35,085 nt of DNA from Rhodospirillaceae bacterium (GTDB lineage Bacteria > Pseudomonadota > Alphaproteobacteria > MPNO01 > UBA2964), in contig JABJKO010000184.1 of assembly GCA_018660305.1 (NCBI GenBank), positions 1 to 35,085 of the forward strand, read 5' to 3'. The notes under the pieces are model-generated. The model saw only the letters and a list, made by a program, of their open reading frames with translations. It did not search any database and had not been told where the DNA came from. Positions 1 to 8,429 of this stretch are shown here, in pieces (within the stretch, counting starts at the first letter, position 1; each line of letters starts with the position of its first letter). The position numbers and the translations under genes were made by a program.

Positions 1-1
1 C

Positions 2-1468
2 GGCGCGACTGACGGCACGCCAAAGGATGCCGACTGGGCCGCGTCGATCTGTGAAATTCCGGCGGAGGCGCTCCGCGCGCTGGCTCGCAAAATGGCCCGG
101 GGCCGCACCATGATCACTGCCTGCTGGTCGCTGCAGCGCGCCGATCATGGCGAGCAGCCCTACTGGATGGCGGTGACGCTGGCGGCCATGCTGGGAGACA
201 TAGGGTTGCCCGGCGGCGGGGTCGGGTTCGGCTATGGCTGTCTCGGCGGCATCGGCACGCCGCGGTCGCGGGTCTCTACACCGCGCCTGCCCACAGGCAA
301 CAATCCCTGCCGCGATTTCATCCCGGTGGCCCGCATCACCGACATGCTGCTGAATCCCGGTGGCGACGTAGATTTCAACGGCAAACGCCAGACCTATCCG
401 GACGTTCATGCGATCTATTGGTGCGGCGGCAACCCGTTTCATCATCATCAGGATCTCAACCGCCTCCTGGAAGGCTGGCGGAAAGTCGATACCGTTATCG
501 TGCATGAGCCGTTCTGGACGTCAGCCGCGCGCCACGCCGACATCGTATTGCCGTCGACCACCACGCTGGAGCGCAACGATATCGGGGCCGCGTCCGTCCC
601 GGCCATGCTGTTCGCCATGGAAAAGGCCATCGAGCCGCCCGGCGAGGCCCGTAACGATTTTGATATCTTTGCTGATATGGCGGACAAGCTCGGGTTTGGC
701 GAGGCCTATCGCGAGGGGCGCGACGAGATGGGCTGGTTGCGGCATCTGTATGATGTGGCACGCCAGCAGAACGCCGAAGCCAAGATCGAAATGCCCGATT
801 TCGAAGAATTCTGGGAGCAGGGCTATGTGGAATTTCCACGGCCCCATAAGCCGGTGGTTCTGTTCGACAGCTTCCGTAAGGATCCCGAGGCAAAGCCGCT
901 CAAGACACCGTCCGGCAGATTCGAGATTTTCTCCGAGACCATCGCCTCCTTTGGTTATGACGATTGTCCCGGCCACGCCGCCTGGCTGGAGCCGGCCGAA
1001 TGGCTGGGGGCGGAGAAAGCCCGGGATTATCCGTTCCATTTGATTTCCAACCAGCCGCGCACCCGTCTGCATGGCCAGCTCGACAGCGGGCCGGTGAGCC
1101 GGGAGTCCAAGATCCACGGTCGTGAGCCGGTCTGGATCCATCCGGTGGATGCGGCGGCAAAAGGCCTGAGCGATGGCGATATCGTCCGGGTGTTCAATGA
1201 CCGGGGCGCCTGTCTGGCGGGGGTGGTGGTGACCGATCAGATCCGCCATGGCGTCGTCCAGCTTGCCACCGGCGCCTGGTACGATCCCCTCGAGCCCGGT
1301 GTCCCGAATACACTCGATATCCATGGCAACCCCAACCTGTTGACCCTCGATAAGGGGACATCGAAGCTGGCCCAGGCGCCCATTTCACAAACCGCTCTGG
1401 TCGATTTGGAGCGCTATGACGAGGCGCTGCCGGACATCAAGGTGCATTCGCAGCCGGTCACGGCCTAA
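2..1468 (+). CDS. Molybdopterin-guanine-dinucleotide oxidoreductase (DMSO/TMAO/biotin sulfoxide reductase type), 5' truncated by window edge
   Basis: The reading frame is open from base 2 with no stop before 1466-1468. The first internal ATG (92) lies inside a conserved stretch, so the true start is outside the window. About 488 residues of the C-terminal part are visible. The segment ACWSLQRADHGEQPYWM and the following LAAMLGDIGLPGGG are characteristic of the S-/N-oxide reductase branch of the DMSO reductase family. The C-terminal molybdopterin dinucleotide-binding domain is recognisable from HLISNQPRTRLHGQLDSG and SKIHGREPVWIHP. Such enzymes carry a bis-MGD molybdenum centre and reduce sulfoxides or N-oxides; the substrate cannot be fixed from this part. 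The next gene begins 6 bp downstream and encodes a flavoprotein that may be cotranscribed. Family is secure, substrate unknown. Confidence 0.9.
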   Translation, partial: GATDGTPKDADWAASICEIPAEALRALARKMARGRTMITACWSLQRADHGEQPYWMAVTLAAMLGDIGLPGGGVGFGYGCLGGIGTPRSRVSTPRLPTGNNPCRDFIPVARITDMLLNPGGDVDFNGKRQTYPDVHAIYWCGGNPFHHHQDLNRLLEGWRKVDTVIVHEPFWTSAARHADIVLPSTTTLERNDIGAASVPAMLFAMEKAIEPPGEARNDFDIFADMADKLGFGEAYREGRDEMGWLRHLYDVARQQNAEAKIEMPDFEEFWEQGYVEFPRPHKPVVLFDSFRKDPEAKPLKTPSGRFEIFSETIASFGYDDCPGHAAWLEPAEWLGAEKARDYPFHLISNQPRTRLHGQLDSGPVSRESKIHGREPVWIHPVDAAAKGLSDGDIVRVFNDRGACLAGVVVTDQIRHGVVQLATGAWYDPLEPGVPNTLDIHGNPNLLTLDKGTSKLAQAPISQTALVDLERYDEALPDIKVHSQPVTA

Positions 1469-1473
1469 GGGCG

Positions 1474-2058
1474 GTGAGAATCCTTGTTATCTATGCTCAC
1501 CCGGTCGCCGAGAGTTTAAACGGCACAATATTTGCCTGCGTGAAGGAGTCTCTGGCCGAGGCGGGGCATGAAGTGGATGCGCTCGATCTGTACCAGGACG
1601 GATTCGATCCGGTATTGAGCGCCGAGGAACGCAATGCCTATTTCGACACCGACGCCAACCGCGCCCGCACCGCGCCTTATGCTGACCGGATCGAACGGGC
1701 GCAGGGCCTGGTGTTCGTGTTTCCCACCTGGTGTCTGGGACCGCCGGCCATCCTCAAAGGGTTCTTCGACCGGGTAATGGTTCCCGGCGTGTCTTTTCGC
1801 GTGGGCGAAGACGGCACGCTGCATCCCAACTTACAGCACGTAAGGCGCGCCGCCGCGGTGGTAACCTACGGGCGGGAGCGGCCGATCCTGTGGTGGTTCG
1901 GCGATCCGCCACGGCGCATGATGACGCGCTATCTCAAATGGTTCCTGGCGCCCGGTACGCGGCCGGTATTTCTCGGCCATTACGGATTGCACAAACCGAA
2001 CCGCGCCCGGGAAGAACGCTTCCTCGCAAAGGTGCGGAAGGCAATGTTGAGATTTTAA
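1474..2058 (+). CDS. NAD(P)H-dependent oxidoreductase, flavodoxin-like fold (NQO1/MdaB-type)
   Basis: 194-residue protein beginning with the flavodoxin-like strand MRILVIYAHPVAESLNG, typical of the NAD(P)H:quinone oxidoreductase family (PF02525). The FPTWCLGPPAILKGFFDRV segment is the conserved flavin-contacting loop and helix. Family members use FMN or FAD to reduce quinones or related acceptors in the cytoplasm. The GTG start at 1474 is chosen because it lies 6 bp after the stop of the molybdoenzyme gene and starts exactly at the first beta strand. The short gap suggests cotranscription, so it could supply reducing power to or act beside that enzyme, but this is inference. A REP-like hairpin follows. 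Specific substrate unknown. Confidence 0.85.
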   Translation: MRILVIYAHPVAESLNGTIFACVKESLAEAGHEVDALDLYQDGFDPVLSAEERNAYFDTDANRARTAPYADRIERAQGLVFVFPTWCLGPPAILKGFFDRVMVPGVSFRVGEDGTLHPNLQHVRRAAAVVTYGRERPILWWFGDPPRRMMTRYLKWFLAPGTRPVFLGHYGLHKPNRAREERFLAKVRKAMLRF

Positions 2059-2067
2059 TAGATCAAC

Positions 2068-2105
2068 TGTCATCCCGGCCAAGCGGAGCGCGAGCCGGGG
2101 TGACA
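2068..2105. repeat. REP-like imperfect inverted repeat between convergent genes
   Basis: Arms TGTCATCCCGGC (2068-2079) and GCCGGGGTGACA (2094-2105) pair over 12 bp with one G-T wobble around a 14-nt loop. It sits between the convergent oxidoreductase and coq7 genes. The TGTCATCCCGG..CCGGGGTGACA form is a widespread alphaproteobacterial intergenic repeat. It may aid transcription termination in either direction, but no T-tract follows. Confidence 0.6.
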
Positions 2106-2124
2106 AATGGAATGTCGGGTGACG

Positions 2125-2688
2125 TTAAATGCGGGTGGAGAGCCAGATGGCCAGTCTTGAGCCGGCTTTCACGGTGCCGGTCAGGATTTCGTAGCCCGGC
2201 GCTTCCTTTGCGCCTTCCGCGATGGCCGTGTCGCGATGGGCCAACTCATCGGCCCGGTAATCCTCGATCATGTCGCGCAGTTCGGATTCGTCATCGCCGA
2301 GTTTTTGGGCCTGTTCGGCATAATGCTGGTCGATGACTTCTTCCACCGCCTGGGTGCAGGCCATGGCGGCTTTGGGGCCCAGCAGCGCCGTGCCCGCGCC
2401 CAGCGCATAGCCGGCCACATGCCATAGCGGGCCCAGCAAGGTCGGTCTCACACGGCGGTCGGCGACGAGCGTATCGAACCCATCCAGATGGCGGCGTTCC
2501 TGCTCCGCCATCTCGCGGATGGGCGCTTCGGCGTCGGTACCGGCCAGCACGGCAAGCTGCCCTTCATAGATCCGAACCGCGCCATATTCACCGGCATGGT
2601 CGACCCGGATCATGGACTCGACCAGTTCCTGCTTGGTGGGATCGCCGGGCATCCGGCCGTCGCCGGTTTCGAAAGATTTTTTGGTCAC
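2125..2688 (-). CDS. coq7: Demethoxyubiquinone hydroxylase (COQ7 family)
   Basis: 187-residue di-iron protein of the Coq7/CLK-1 family, which hydroxylates 2-octaprenyl-3-methyl-6-methoxy-1,4-benzoquinol-type intermediates in late ubiquinone synthesis at the membrane. The carboxylate/His ligands are visible in order: RVDHAGEYGAVR (near residue 35), EMAEQERRHLDGF (near residue 63), AVEEVIDQHY (near 115) and RADELAHRDTA (near 150), giving the paired E..ExxH signature. Length matches the bacterial COQ7 family. The ATG at 2688 overlaps the stop region of dsbB by 4 bp (ATGA type), so the two genes are translationally coupled. This indicates an aerobic, ubiquinone-based respiratory chain. Confidence 0.95.
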   Translation of the reverse strand: MTKKSFETGDGRMPGDPTKQELVESMIRVDHAGEYGAVRIYEGQLAVLAGTDAEAPIREMAEQERRHLDGFDTLVADRRVRPTLLGPLWHVAGYALGAGTALLGPKAAMACTQAVEEVIDQHYAEQAQKLGDDESELRDMIEDYRADELAHRDTAIAEGAKEAPGYEILTGTVKAGSRLAIWLSTRI

Positions 2689-3194
2689 GCGCCGCGTTCG
2701 CCCCGTAAGGCGCCCACCAGACTGAAGACCGCCAGAGCGGCAGAGGCGATGACGTTGTAGCCCGCCAGTGAAATGCTGAACAGGGACCAGGCGACCTCGT
2801 CACAGCGCACGATGGGGGCGGCCATCAGTTTGCGGCGTAATTCCTCGACGCTGTCTCCGGTGATGCCGCCGCTGCAGGTGGTCGGTCCGGCGAAGATACC
2901 CTGCTCCACACCCACATGATAAACGCCGATGCCGGCGGTAATGGCAAAGGCCACGGCGCAGAGTCCAAGCAACATACGCCGGCCGCTTTCCGAGATCGCC
3001 GGCAGCAGGGCCACGGCGCCAAGGAGCACCACCGCGCCATGGGGCCAGCGCTGCAAAACACACAATTTGCAAGGTGCCAGTCCGCCGAAATGTTCCATGG
3101 CAAAGACGGCGGCCAGAAGCCCCGCAGCGGCGATGGTGGCGGTGCCGGCAACCGTGCGCGGCGGTAGAATTTGGGGCGGGGAGAAACTGGACAT
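2685..3194 (-). CDS. dsbB: Disulfide bond formation protein DsbB family
   Basis: About 169 residues with four hydrophobic segments, expected to lie in the inner membrane and reoxidise DsbA-like thiol oxidases using ubiquinone. The first redox pair is in LAPCKLCVLQRWPH, the classic DsbB CxxC-x-x-QRWPH context. The second periplasmic pair is formed by the Cys in GPTTCSGG and in VRCDEVAW. The ATG at 3194 gives a short cytoplasmic N-terminus before the first membrane helix; the longer open frame upstream to 3287 is Arg/Gln-rich and is probably not translated. It overlaps coq7 by 4 bp, so a quinone user and a quinone biosynthesis enzyme share an operon. The 292 bp up to the next plus-strand gene should hold the promoters of both directions, but I could not assign boxes. 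Confidence 0.92.
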   Translation of the reverse strand: MSSFSPPQILPPRTVAGTATIAAAGLLAAVFAMEHFGGLAPCKLCVLQRWPHGAVVLLGAVALLPAISESGRRMLLGLCAVAFAITAGIGVYHVGVEQGIFAGPTTCSGGITGDSVEELRRKLMAAPIVRCDEVAWSLFSISLAGYNVIASAALAVFSLVGALRGERGA

Positions 3195-3486
3195 CGCGCG
3201 TGATATGGACCTTTCTTGTTGTCGCTTCAAGTCCTGTTCGCGATCGTTCCGCTGCGGAGAACCGTAACGGCTACCCGGCGCACGCAATTTATAACAAAAT
3301 CGTATTCAAGAACCTGGATTCCCATGCGCAAACATAGCCGGGTTCACCAATAAAAGCCGCATTGAATTGCTGATGAGAGTGTGAAACCATCTTGGATCGC
3401 GTTGAGAATGTGCAAAGCCACAAACAAGGATGCATGGTAAAGCGTGATCAACTGAGGTGAATTCATCGATCTTGAGGGAGACTCCT

Positions 3487-4512
3487 ATGAACAATTTCAC
3501 AGGCGCCATGCGCCCGGTACTTTTCGGCCTTGTCGGCATGGTCGCGGCATCGTCCGCGGCTGTCGCTGACAGCATCTCCGATTTTTACAAAGGCAAGCAG
3601 GTCACCATGACCATGGGCACCCGCCCTGGTGGAAGCTTCCAGATTTACGGGCAGCTATTGTCCAAATACATGAAACGCCATATTCCCGGGAATCCCACCA
3701 TCGTGCCCAACTATATGCCGGGCGCAGGTGGCACCAAGGCAGCGAACTATATCTATGCCGCCGCGGCGAAGGACGGCAGCCAGATGCTGTTGTCTCATGC
3801 CATTCCGCTGGCACAGATGCTCAAGCCCAAGGGGCTGAAGTTCAAATCCGAGAAATTCCAGTGGCTCGGTTCGTTCGCCGCCATCACACAGATCCTGACC
3901 ACCTGGCATACATCGCCCATCAGCTCGCTTGCCGATGCCAAGAGCAAGCAGGGCATCATGAGCGCCTTCGCCAAGAACCATCTGACCTACCAGTACGTGT
4001 CCATGGCCAACAATCTTATGGGTACCAAGTTCAAGATCGTCGTCGGGTATCGTGGCGGCGCGCGCAACAACCAGGCCATGGAACAGGGAGAATCCCATGG
4101 TTGGGTTCCTTCCTGGGGTAACCTGAACGGTACCAAGCCGCATTGGCTGGCGGACAAGAAGGTCAACCTCCTGATGCTCTACGCCTTTGAACGGCTGCCG
4201 GCACTGCCCAACGTGCCCACGTTCCTTGAGCTCGTGTCGGCCAAGGATCGGCCGGTGGCGGAATTTCTGATCAACGGCACGCCCATCGCGCGATCACTGG
4301 CTGTCCCGCCCGGCGTCTCCGCCTCGCGGGTGGCCGCATTGCGCGCGGCCTTCAATAAGACCATGGTCGATCCCGGATTCCTCGGAGAAGCCAAGAAGCG
4401 CAAGATGCTGATCCGGCCGCGCAAGTGGCAGGAGACCACGGCGCTGGTCAAAAAGATCGTCGGCGCTTCGCCGGAACTGGTTGCCCGTGTCAAGAAGGCC
4501 GCCGGCCTGTAA
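3487..4512 (+). CDS. Tripartite tricarboxylate transporter (TTT) Bug-family substrate-binding protein
   Basis: 341-residue exported protein. The N-terminus MNNFTGAMRPVLFGLVGMVAASSAAVADS is a Sec signal peptide with an AVA-DS cleavage region. The mature part contains DFYKGKQVTMTMGTRPGGSFQIYGQLL and a PGAGGTKAANYIY loop, the usual ligand-binding features of TctC/Bug proteins. The start at 3487 follows GAGGGAG, a good ribosome binding site; an in-frame ATG at 3457 is less likely. These periplasmic proteins capture carboxylates or other small organic acids. No TctA or TctB membrane partners are encoded nearby, so it is an orphan binding protein, which is common in this family. A strong intrinsic terminator follows. 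Ligand not predictable. Confidence 0.88.
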   Translation: MNNFTGAMRPVLFGLVGMVAASSAAVADSISDFYKGKQVTMTMGTRPGGSFQIYGQLLSKYMKRHIPGNPTIVPNYMPGAGGTKAANYIYAAAAKDGSQMLLSHAIPLAQMLKPKGLKFKSEKFQWLGSFAAITQILTTWHTSPISSLADAKSKQGIMSAFAKNHLTYQYVSMANNLMGTKFKIVVGYRGGARNNQAMEQGESHGWVPSWGNLNGTKPHWLADKKVNLLMLYAFERLPALPNVPTFLELVSAKDRPVAEFLINGTPIARSLAVPPGVSASRVAALRAAFNKTMVDPGFLGEAKKRKMLIRPRKWQETTALVKKIVGASPELVARVKKAAGL

Positions 4513-4542
4513 ATACCGGCTTCGACCGGCAACAAAGCAAAG

Positions 4543-4577
4543 GACCGCCGCGGGTAAAACCGCGGCGGTCTTTCTTT
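4543..4577 (+). terminator. Rho-independent terminator after the Bug-family gene
   Basis: An 11-bp perfect GC-rich stem, GACCGCCGCGG (4543-4553) and CCGCGGCGGTC (4560-4570), with a 6-nt loop, followed by TTTCTTT. It starts 31 bp after the stop codon at 4512, a textbook intrinsic terminator for this monocistronic gene. Confidence 0.93.
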
Positions 4578-4684
4578 ATTCGAACGATCCGTAGAGCGCG
4601 CCCGGATAATCTACATGAAATATTTGCCGGGTGGTTTCATCCGACATCCAACTCCCTGGCAAAACGGGGTCGATGGATCGGCCG

Positions 4685-6004
4685 TCAGCCGTCGAACTCG
4701 ATGATGTCGAAACCGGTAAAGCGGTCCACCAGATAGATCAGGCCGCGATCATCCACCTCCACATCGTTGGTTTGCGGCGCCGGATGACCGTTTACCGGTT
4801 CGGGGACGTAATAGCCAACTTCGCGCGGTGACAGGGGATCCGCGATATCCACGATGCGCAGCCCGCCGCTGAACCAGGCGCAATAGACCAGCGTGTCTCG
4901 CAAATTCTCCTGGAACTGGTGCGCCCCGAATCGCGTGTTGGGGGCCTGGCTCCACGGGCTGTCCGCTTCGCTGACCTGATAGAGCGACAGGGGCTTCATG
5001 TTGGCCGGATCGGCAATGTCGAATACCCAAAGATTGGCATGCGGCCGGCCCTTGCGGTTGGCGGCTTCTTCCTCGCTGTAATACTGGTCCTCTTCATCGA
5101 TGGCGATGGCGATGTCGCGCCCCCCGACCTGGAACGGCATACCCATGAATGTGTGGCTGGGTTCGGGAAAGGGCGGGTGATAATTGTATTCGCCGATGGT
5201 TTCGGGTGCGTTGATATCCGAGATATCGATCATCCGAAGCCCGGCATGCCAGCAGCCGGCGAACAGCCGGTCGCCGTGGCGCATGGCGTGGTGAAGGCGG
5301 CACTCATTTCCGGCCCAGTGAGGCATTTCGCCACCCGCCAGATGCTGGCCCGGCATCCACCAGCGGGAGACTTCTTCGGGATGGGCGGGGTCCCTGATGT
5401 CATAGATCACCAGGATGTTGCCCACATAGCCCTCCATCTCGGTGGAGATGTAGGCGTAATCCGCATCCATGTCGAAGCGGTGCACGCCGATACCGCCGGT
5501 TTTCTGATAGGCGATTTCCTTCGGCGCCGTCTTACGGGAGACGTCGTAGATCTTGAAGCCGCCCATCTCATAGGGGGCCTCGTCGGATTTCTCCAGCCGC
5601 GGGATGTCTGCCTCCTTGAGACCCAGTTTCTCGGCAAGTTCCGCATGGGTGGGGTCGCGTCCCAGCATGTCCTGAAGCCGCATGCGCATGGGACCAAGCT
5701 GTTCCGCCTTGCGCCCGATGCCCATGTTGTTGCGTTCGTGGTTGACGATCATTACATCGCCGATCACCCGCGCCTTGTGGCTGTGCGACGTCCGGTCATC
5801 GAGCACGATGGTGGACACGACAGTCGGACTGGCGGGGTCGGAAATATCCACGATGCTGGTGCCGAGCCCGTCCTTGTTGGGCAGATGGCCCACATAGGCG
5901 TAATCGCCGGAGATATAGACCTGACCGGCGCCGGGCAGATCGAGATGGGCGATCCGTCTGGTGCCCCGTTTTACCGACGCGCCATCGAGGTTCTTCGTGA
6001 CCAT
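4685..6004 (-). CDS. LVIVD-repeat beta-propeller protein (paralog 1)
   Basis: 439 residues with repeated blade signatures such as YAYVGH...TSIVDISDPASP, GGFKIYDVSRKTAPKE, ILVIYDIRDPAHPEE, GLRMIDISDINAPET, LWVFDIADPANMKP and GLRIVDIADPLSPRE, the LVIVD repeat (PF08309) expected to fold as a beta-propeller. The biochemical role of this family is unknown to me. The ATG at 6004 is preceded by GGGGACGAAGT, a reasonable binding site. No signal peptide is evident. Residues about 92-148 form an insertion absent from the paralog at 27684-28796. Within it, LGRDPTHAELAEKLGLKEAD resembles the helix-turn-helix of sigma-factor region 3. The upstream gene is divergent. Repeat assignment is strong, function unassigned. 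Confidence 0.85.
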   Translation of the reverse strand: MVTKNLDGASVKRGTRRIAHLDLPGAGQVYISGDYAYVGHLPNKDGLGTSIVDISDPASPTVVSTIVLDDRTSHSHKARVIGDVMIVNHERNNMGIGRKAEQLGPMRMRLQDMLGRDPTHAELAEKLGLKEADIPRLEKSDEAPYEMGGFKIYDVSRKTAPKEIAYQKTGGIGVHRFDMDADYAYISTEMEGYVGNILVIYDIRDPAHPEEVSRWWMPGQHLAGGEMPHWAGNECRLHHAMRHGDRLFAGCWHAGLRMIDISDINAPETIGEYNYHPPFPEPSHTFMGMPFQVGGRDIAIAIDEEDQYYSEEEAANRKGRPHANLWVFDIADPANMKPLSLYQVSEADSPWSQAPNTRFGAHQFQENLRDTLVYCAWFSGGLRIVDIADPLSPREVGYYVPEPVNGHPAPQTNDVEVDDRGLIYLVDRFTGFDIIEFDG

Positions 6005-6207
6005 ACTTCGTCCCCAAAAATGTGTAACTGTTATAGGCGTTCTGTTCATCCGATGGTTCCACAGCCCGCCGGCCAAAACAAGCGGGTGGCGACAGCTGCA
6101 GGGCTAAGCGCTTCGGTCAATTCGACAAAAGGACTTTTCCCGATCTTCGGATGAGGTGACAATGACGGCGCGGGTGATCACCGTTAATGCGGTTATAGGA
6201 GACAGGC

Positions 6208-7176
6208 ATGTTCGAACTGGGAATTGTGGGAATCGGCAGCTGGGGCAAGCGGCTGATCAATGCGGCGCAGGGCAACAGCGACGTGGTCCGCTTTGTCGCC
6301 GCGGCCACAAGGACGCCGTCCAAGGTCGAGGAATTCGCTGCCGGCCACGGGATCGCACTGAGCGACGATTACACGTCCCTTCTCGGTAATCCGTCGGTAA
6401 AGGGCGTGGTGATCTGTTCTCCCGGCCTGCATCATGTGGATCAGACCCTGGCGGCCATCGAGGCCGGCAAGCATGTTCTGTCGATCAAGCCGCTGGCGCT
6501 GCGCAGGGAAGACGCGGTTGCGATCTATGAGGCCGCTTCCGCCAAGAATGTCTTTGTCGGAATGGGGTACGAAAGGTGTTTCCTGCCCGCGGTGGACGAG
6601 TTGCGCCGCCGCGTAAAAGAAGGTGCGCTGGGTCAGATCGTTCATGCCGAGGGCGCCTATTGCGTCACCCGCTACCAATCCATGACCCGGGATGATTGGA
6701 AGACCGATGTATCGGTGGCGCCCCCCGGCGCCCTGGCCGATCATATGCTTTATCCCATGATTGAGCTTATCGGTCCGGTGACGGAGCTTCATGCCAGGGG
6801 TGCCCATTTGGCGACCGATCTCAGCGTGCCCGACACGGCCAATGTGGATTTCCGTTTGGCCGGCGGCGCCAGCGGTCTTCTGACCGCCATCGGCGTGACG
6901 CCGGACTATGCCCGTCTTCAGTTCTTCGGTACTGACGGCTGGGCTGAGATTCGGGGCGCGACACGGTTCGAATTCAAACCGAGGGAAGGCGAGGCGGAGA
7001 TTATCGAATTCCCGCCTTTCGATACCCTGACCTGCCAGCTCGAACGTTTCGCCGCTGCCGCGCTTGGTGAGCAGGATTTTCCCATGACACCGGAACAGAC
7101 CATCGCCGGTGTGGCGGCGGTGGAGGCAATGGGACTGTCCGCGGAACAAGGCGGACCGGTGACGTTGTCTGATTAG
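6208..7176 (+). CDS. Gfo/Idh/MocA family NAD(P)-dependent oxidoreductase
   Basis: 322 residues starting with a Rossmann fold (ELGIVGIGSWGKRLINAA) typical of Gfo/Idh/MocA sugar or polyol dehydrogenases. VVICSPGLHHVDQTLAAIEAGKHVLSIKPLAL corresponds to the conserved region that normally reads EKP; here the Glu is replaced by Ile, while Lys is kept. The C-terminal alpha/beta domain follows to about residue 300. ATG at 6208 follows ATAGGAGACAGGC, a strong ribosome binding site. Expected to be cytoplasmic. It stands alone between a divergent LVIVD gene and a downstream ion channel gene, so context does not reveal the substrate. Confidence 0.85.
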   Translation: MFELGIVGIGSWGKRLINAAQGNSDVVRFVAAATRTPSKVEEFAAGHGIALSDDYTSLLGNPSVKGVVICSPGLHHVDQTLAAIEAGKHVLSIKPLALRREDAVAIYEAASAKNVFVGMGYERCFLPAVDELRRRVKEGALGQIVHAEGAYCVTRYQSMTRDDWKTDVSVAPPGALADHMLYPMIELIGPVTELHARGAHLATDLSVPDTANVDFRLAGGASGLLTAIGVTPDYARLQFFGTDGWAEIRGATRFEFKPREGEAEIIEFPPFDTLTCQLERFAAAALGEQDFPMTPEQTIAGVAAVEAMGLSAEQGGPVTLSD

Positions 7177-7194
7177 GGTATTGTTCCTGGTTGT

Positions 7195-7277
7195 CCGAAG
7201 GTCCGTTTTCAGGGCCGGAACGGACGTAAAACAGGCTGATCCTTCAGGACTGGATCCAGCCATTAACGGACCTTCGG
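7195..7277. repeat. Long inverted repeat downstream of the Gfo/Idh/MocA gene
   Basis: Arms CCGAAGGTCCGTT (7195-7207) and AACGGACCTTCGG (7265-7277) are perfect 13-bp inverted copies separated by 57 nt. The interior holds further small dyads, including CTGGATCCAG and CCGTT/AACGG. There is no T-rich tail. It occupies the gap between two plus-strand genes and may be a non-autonomous repeat or a structured 3' end. Confidence 0.5.
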
Positions 7278-7374
7278 CGGTTATCGGATGGCATCGAAAT
7301 CTGGGAAAAGAGAGGCTGGCCACCCCCAATAGACCATGACGTGTTATTGACGGTCGACGGATTTAGAGGGGTAG

Positions 7375-8202
7375 TTGACCGTAGACGCGGTGCACGTCCA
7401 GTATGCGCTCATGATGAACAGGCTTCGCGAAAGGGCATATCTCCAACTCGAGCCATCCGCGAGGTCGACACCCGGCCTGTCACTGGTGAATAAGTTCATA
7501 TGTGTATTGATCGTCTCTTCTGTTCTGGTTGCAATCCTCGAGACTGAAGACAGCCTTCTCGCTCAAGCACAGTCCTTATTCGGTTATCTTGAGTGGTTCT
7601 TCACGGGTGTGTTCCTTTTGGAATACGGCGCTCGTCTGTGGGTTCAGGGCGAAAATCCGAAGTACAATGACGGCGTAGTGGGTCTATTTCGATACGCGGT
7701 GACGCCTGCTGCCCTCCTGGACCTGCTCGCTATTGCACCAATTTTAGTAACTTTTGCAGGCAGCGAAGCATTCTTGTTGCGGCTCTTTCGGTTGCTCCGT
7801 GTGTTGCGACTGGCGCGTCTCGGACGCTTCTCAGAGGCCATGGGCTACGTTGCTGAAGCCCTCAAGTCTCGGGGCCACGAACTCTGTCTAAGCATCGGTG
7901 CCGCGCTTGTGCTGCTGATACTCTCTGCCACGGTTCTCTACCTCGTTGAGGGAGAGGATCAGCGCGAAGCTTTTGGCAGTATCCCACGGGCCATGTGGTG
8001 GGCCGTGGCGACGCTGACGACGGTCGGGTATGGCGATGTTTATCCTGTAACCGTCCTCGGCAAGGTGTTCGCATCGGTTACTGCCATTGCGGGGATTGCC
8101 TTGATCGCAATGCCTACCGGCATATTGGCAGCCGCGTTTAGTGATGCGATGCAGGGGCAGAAGGTAAAGAAGGATGAGGCGGATGAGACAGCGCGTGACT
8201 GA
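7375..8202 (+). CDS. Voltage-gated-type potassium channel (six-transmembrane ion transport protein)
   Basis: 275 residues with the layout of a 6TM K+ channel: hydrophobic segments S1-S3, an Arg-rich S4-like helix (LLRLFRLLRVLRLARLGRF), then S5, a pore helix and the selectivity filter in TLTTVGYGDVYP, then S6 (ASVTAIAGIALIAMPTGILAAAF). The filter TVGYGD is the K+ signature. It acts in the inner membrane. The TTG at 7375 is preceded by AGAGGGGTAG; an ATG at 7411 has no clear binding site but would also give a complete channel. The base composition appears less GC-rich at third codon positions than in the neighbours, suggesting separate acquisition. No C-terminal RCK domain is present. Confidence 0.88.
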   Translation: MTVDAVHVQYALMMNRLRERAYLQLEPSARSTPGLSLVNKFICVLIVSSVLVAILETEDSLLAQAQSLFGYLEWFFTGVFLLEYGARLWVQGENPKYNDGVVGLFRYAVTPAALLDLLAIAPILVTFAGSEAFLLRLFRLLRVLRLARLGRFSEAMGYVAEALKSRGHELCLSIGAALVLLILSATVLYLVEGEDQREAFGSIPRAMWWAVATLTTVGYGDVYPVTVLGKVFASVTAIAGIALIAMPTGILAAAFSDAMQGQKVKKDEADETARD

Positions 8203-8429
8203 ATGCGCTGGGTGTTGGATAGCTAAGACTTCCGCCTCGGGTCAAAAACGGAAGTGACTGCGCCGAATCCCATAAAATCGGTAGATTTTCGTTGCGGAGG
8301 CGGCATGAAAATCGCGATTCATGGTGCCGTTCACGGGCCGTCCAAGAACCCCGCTCACCGCAGGCGTGACAGTTTGCCGGCAACTGCCTAACCTGATCCC
8401 CCTAACAATAAACTGACAGGGGGTGGGCC

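Noticed and set aside
521..1324. Long open frame antisense to the molybdoenzyme gene
   Set aside because: It is a high-GC shadow of a strongly conserved coding sequence, with no family resemblance.
4919..6154. 411-codon open frame antisense to the first LVIVD gene
   Set aside because: The minus strand shows clear LVIVD repeats and a binding site; the plus frame has no recognisable domain.
6193..7329. 378-codon open frame antisense to the Gfo/Idh/MocA gene
   Set aside because: The plus strand has a Rossmann motif and a strong ribosome binding site; the antisense frame is a composition artefact.
8203..8429. Possible small gene in the gap before the GMC oxidoreductase
   Set aside because: The frames here lack a binding site or recognisable motif; only a weak CTTCCG/CGGAAG dyad near 8228-8254 is seen.
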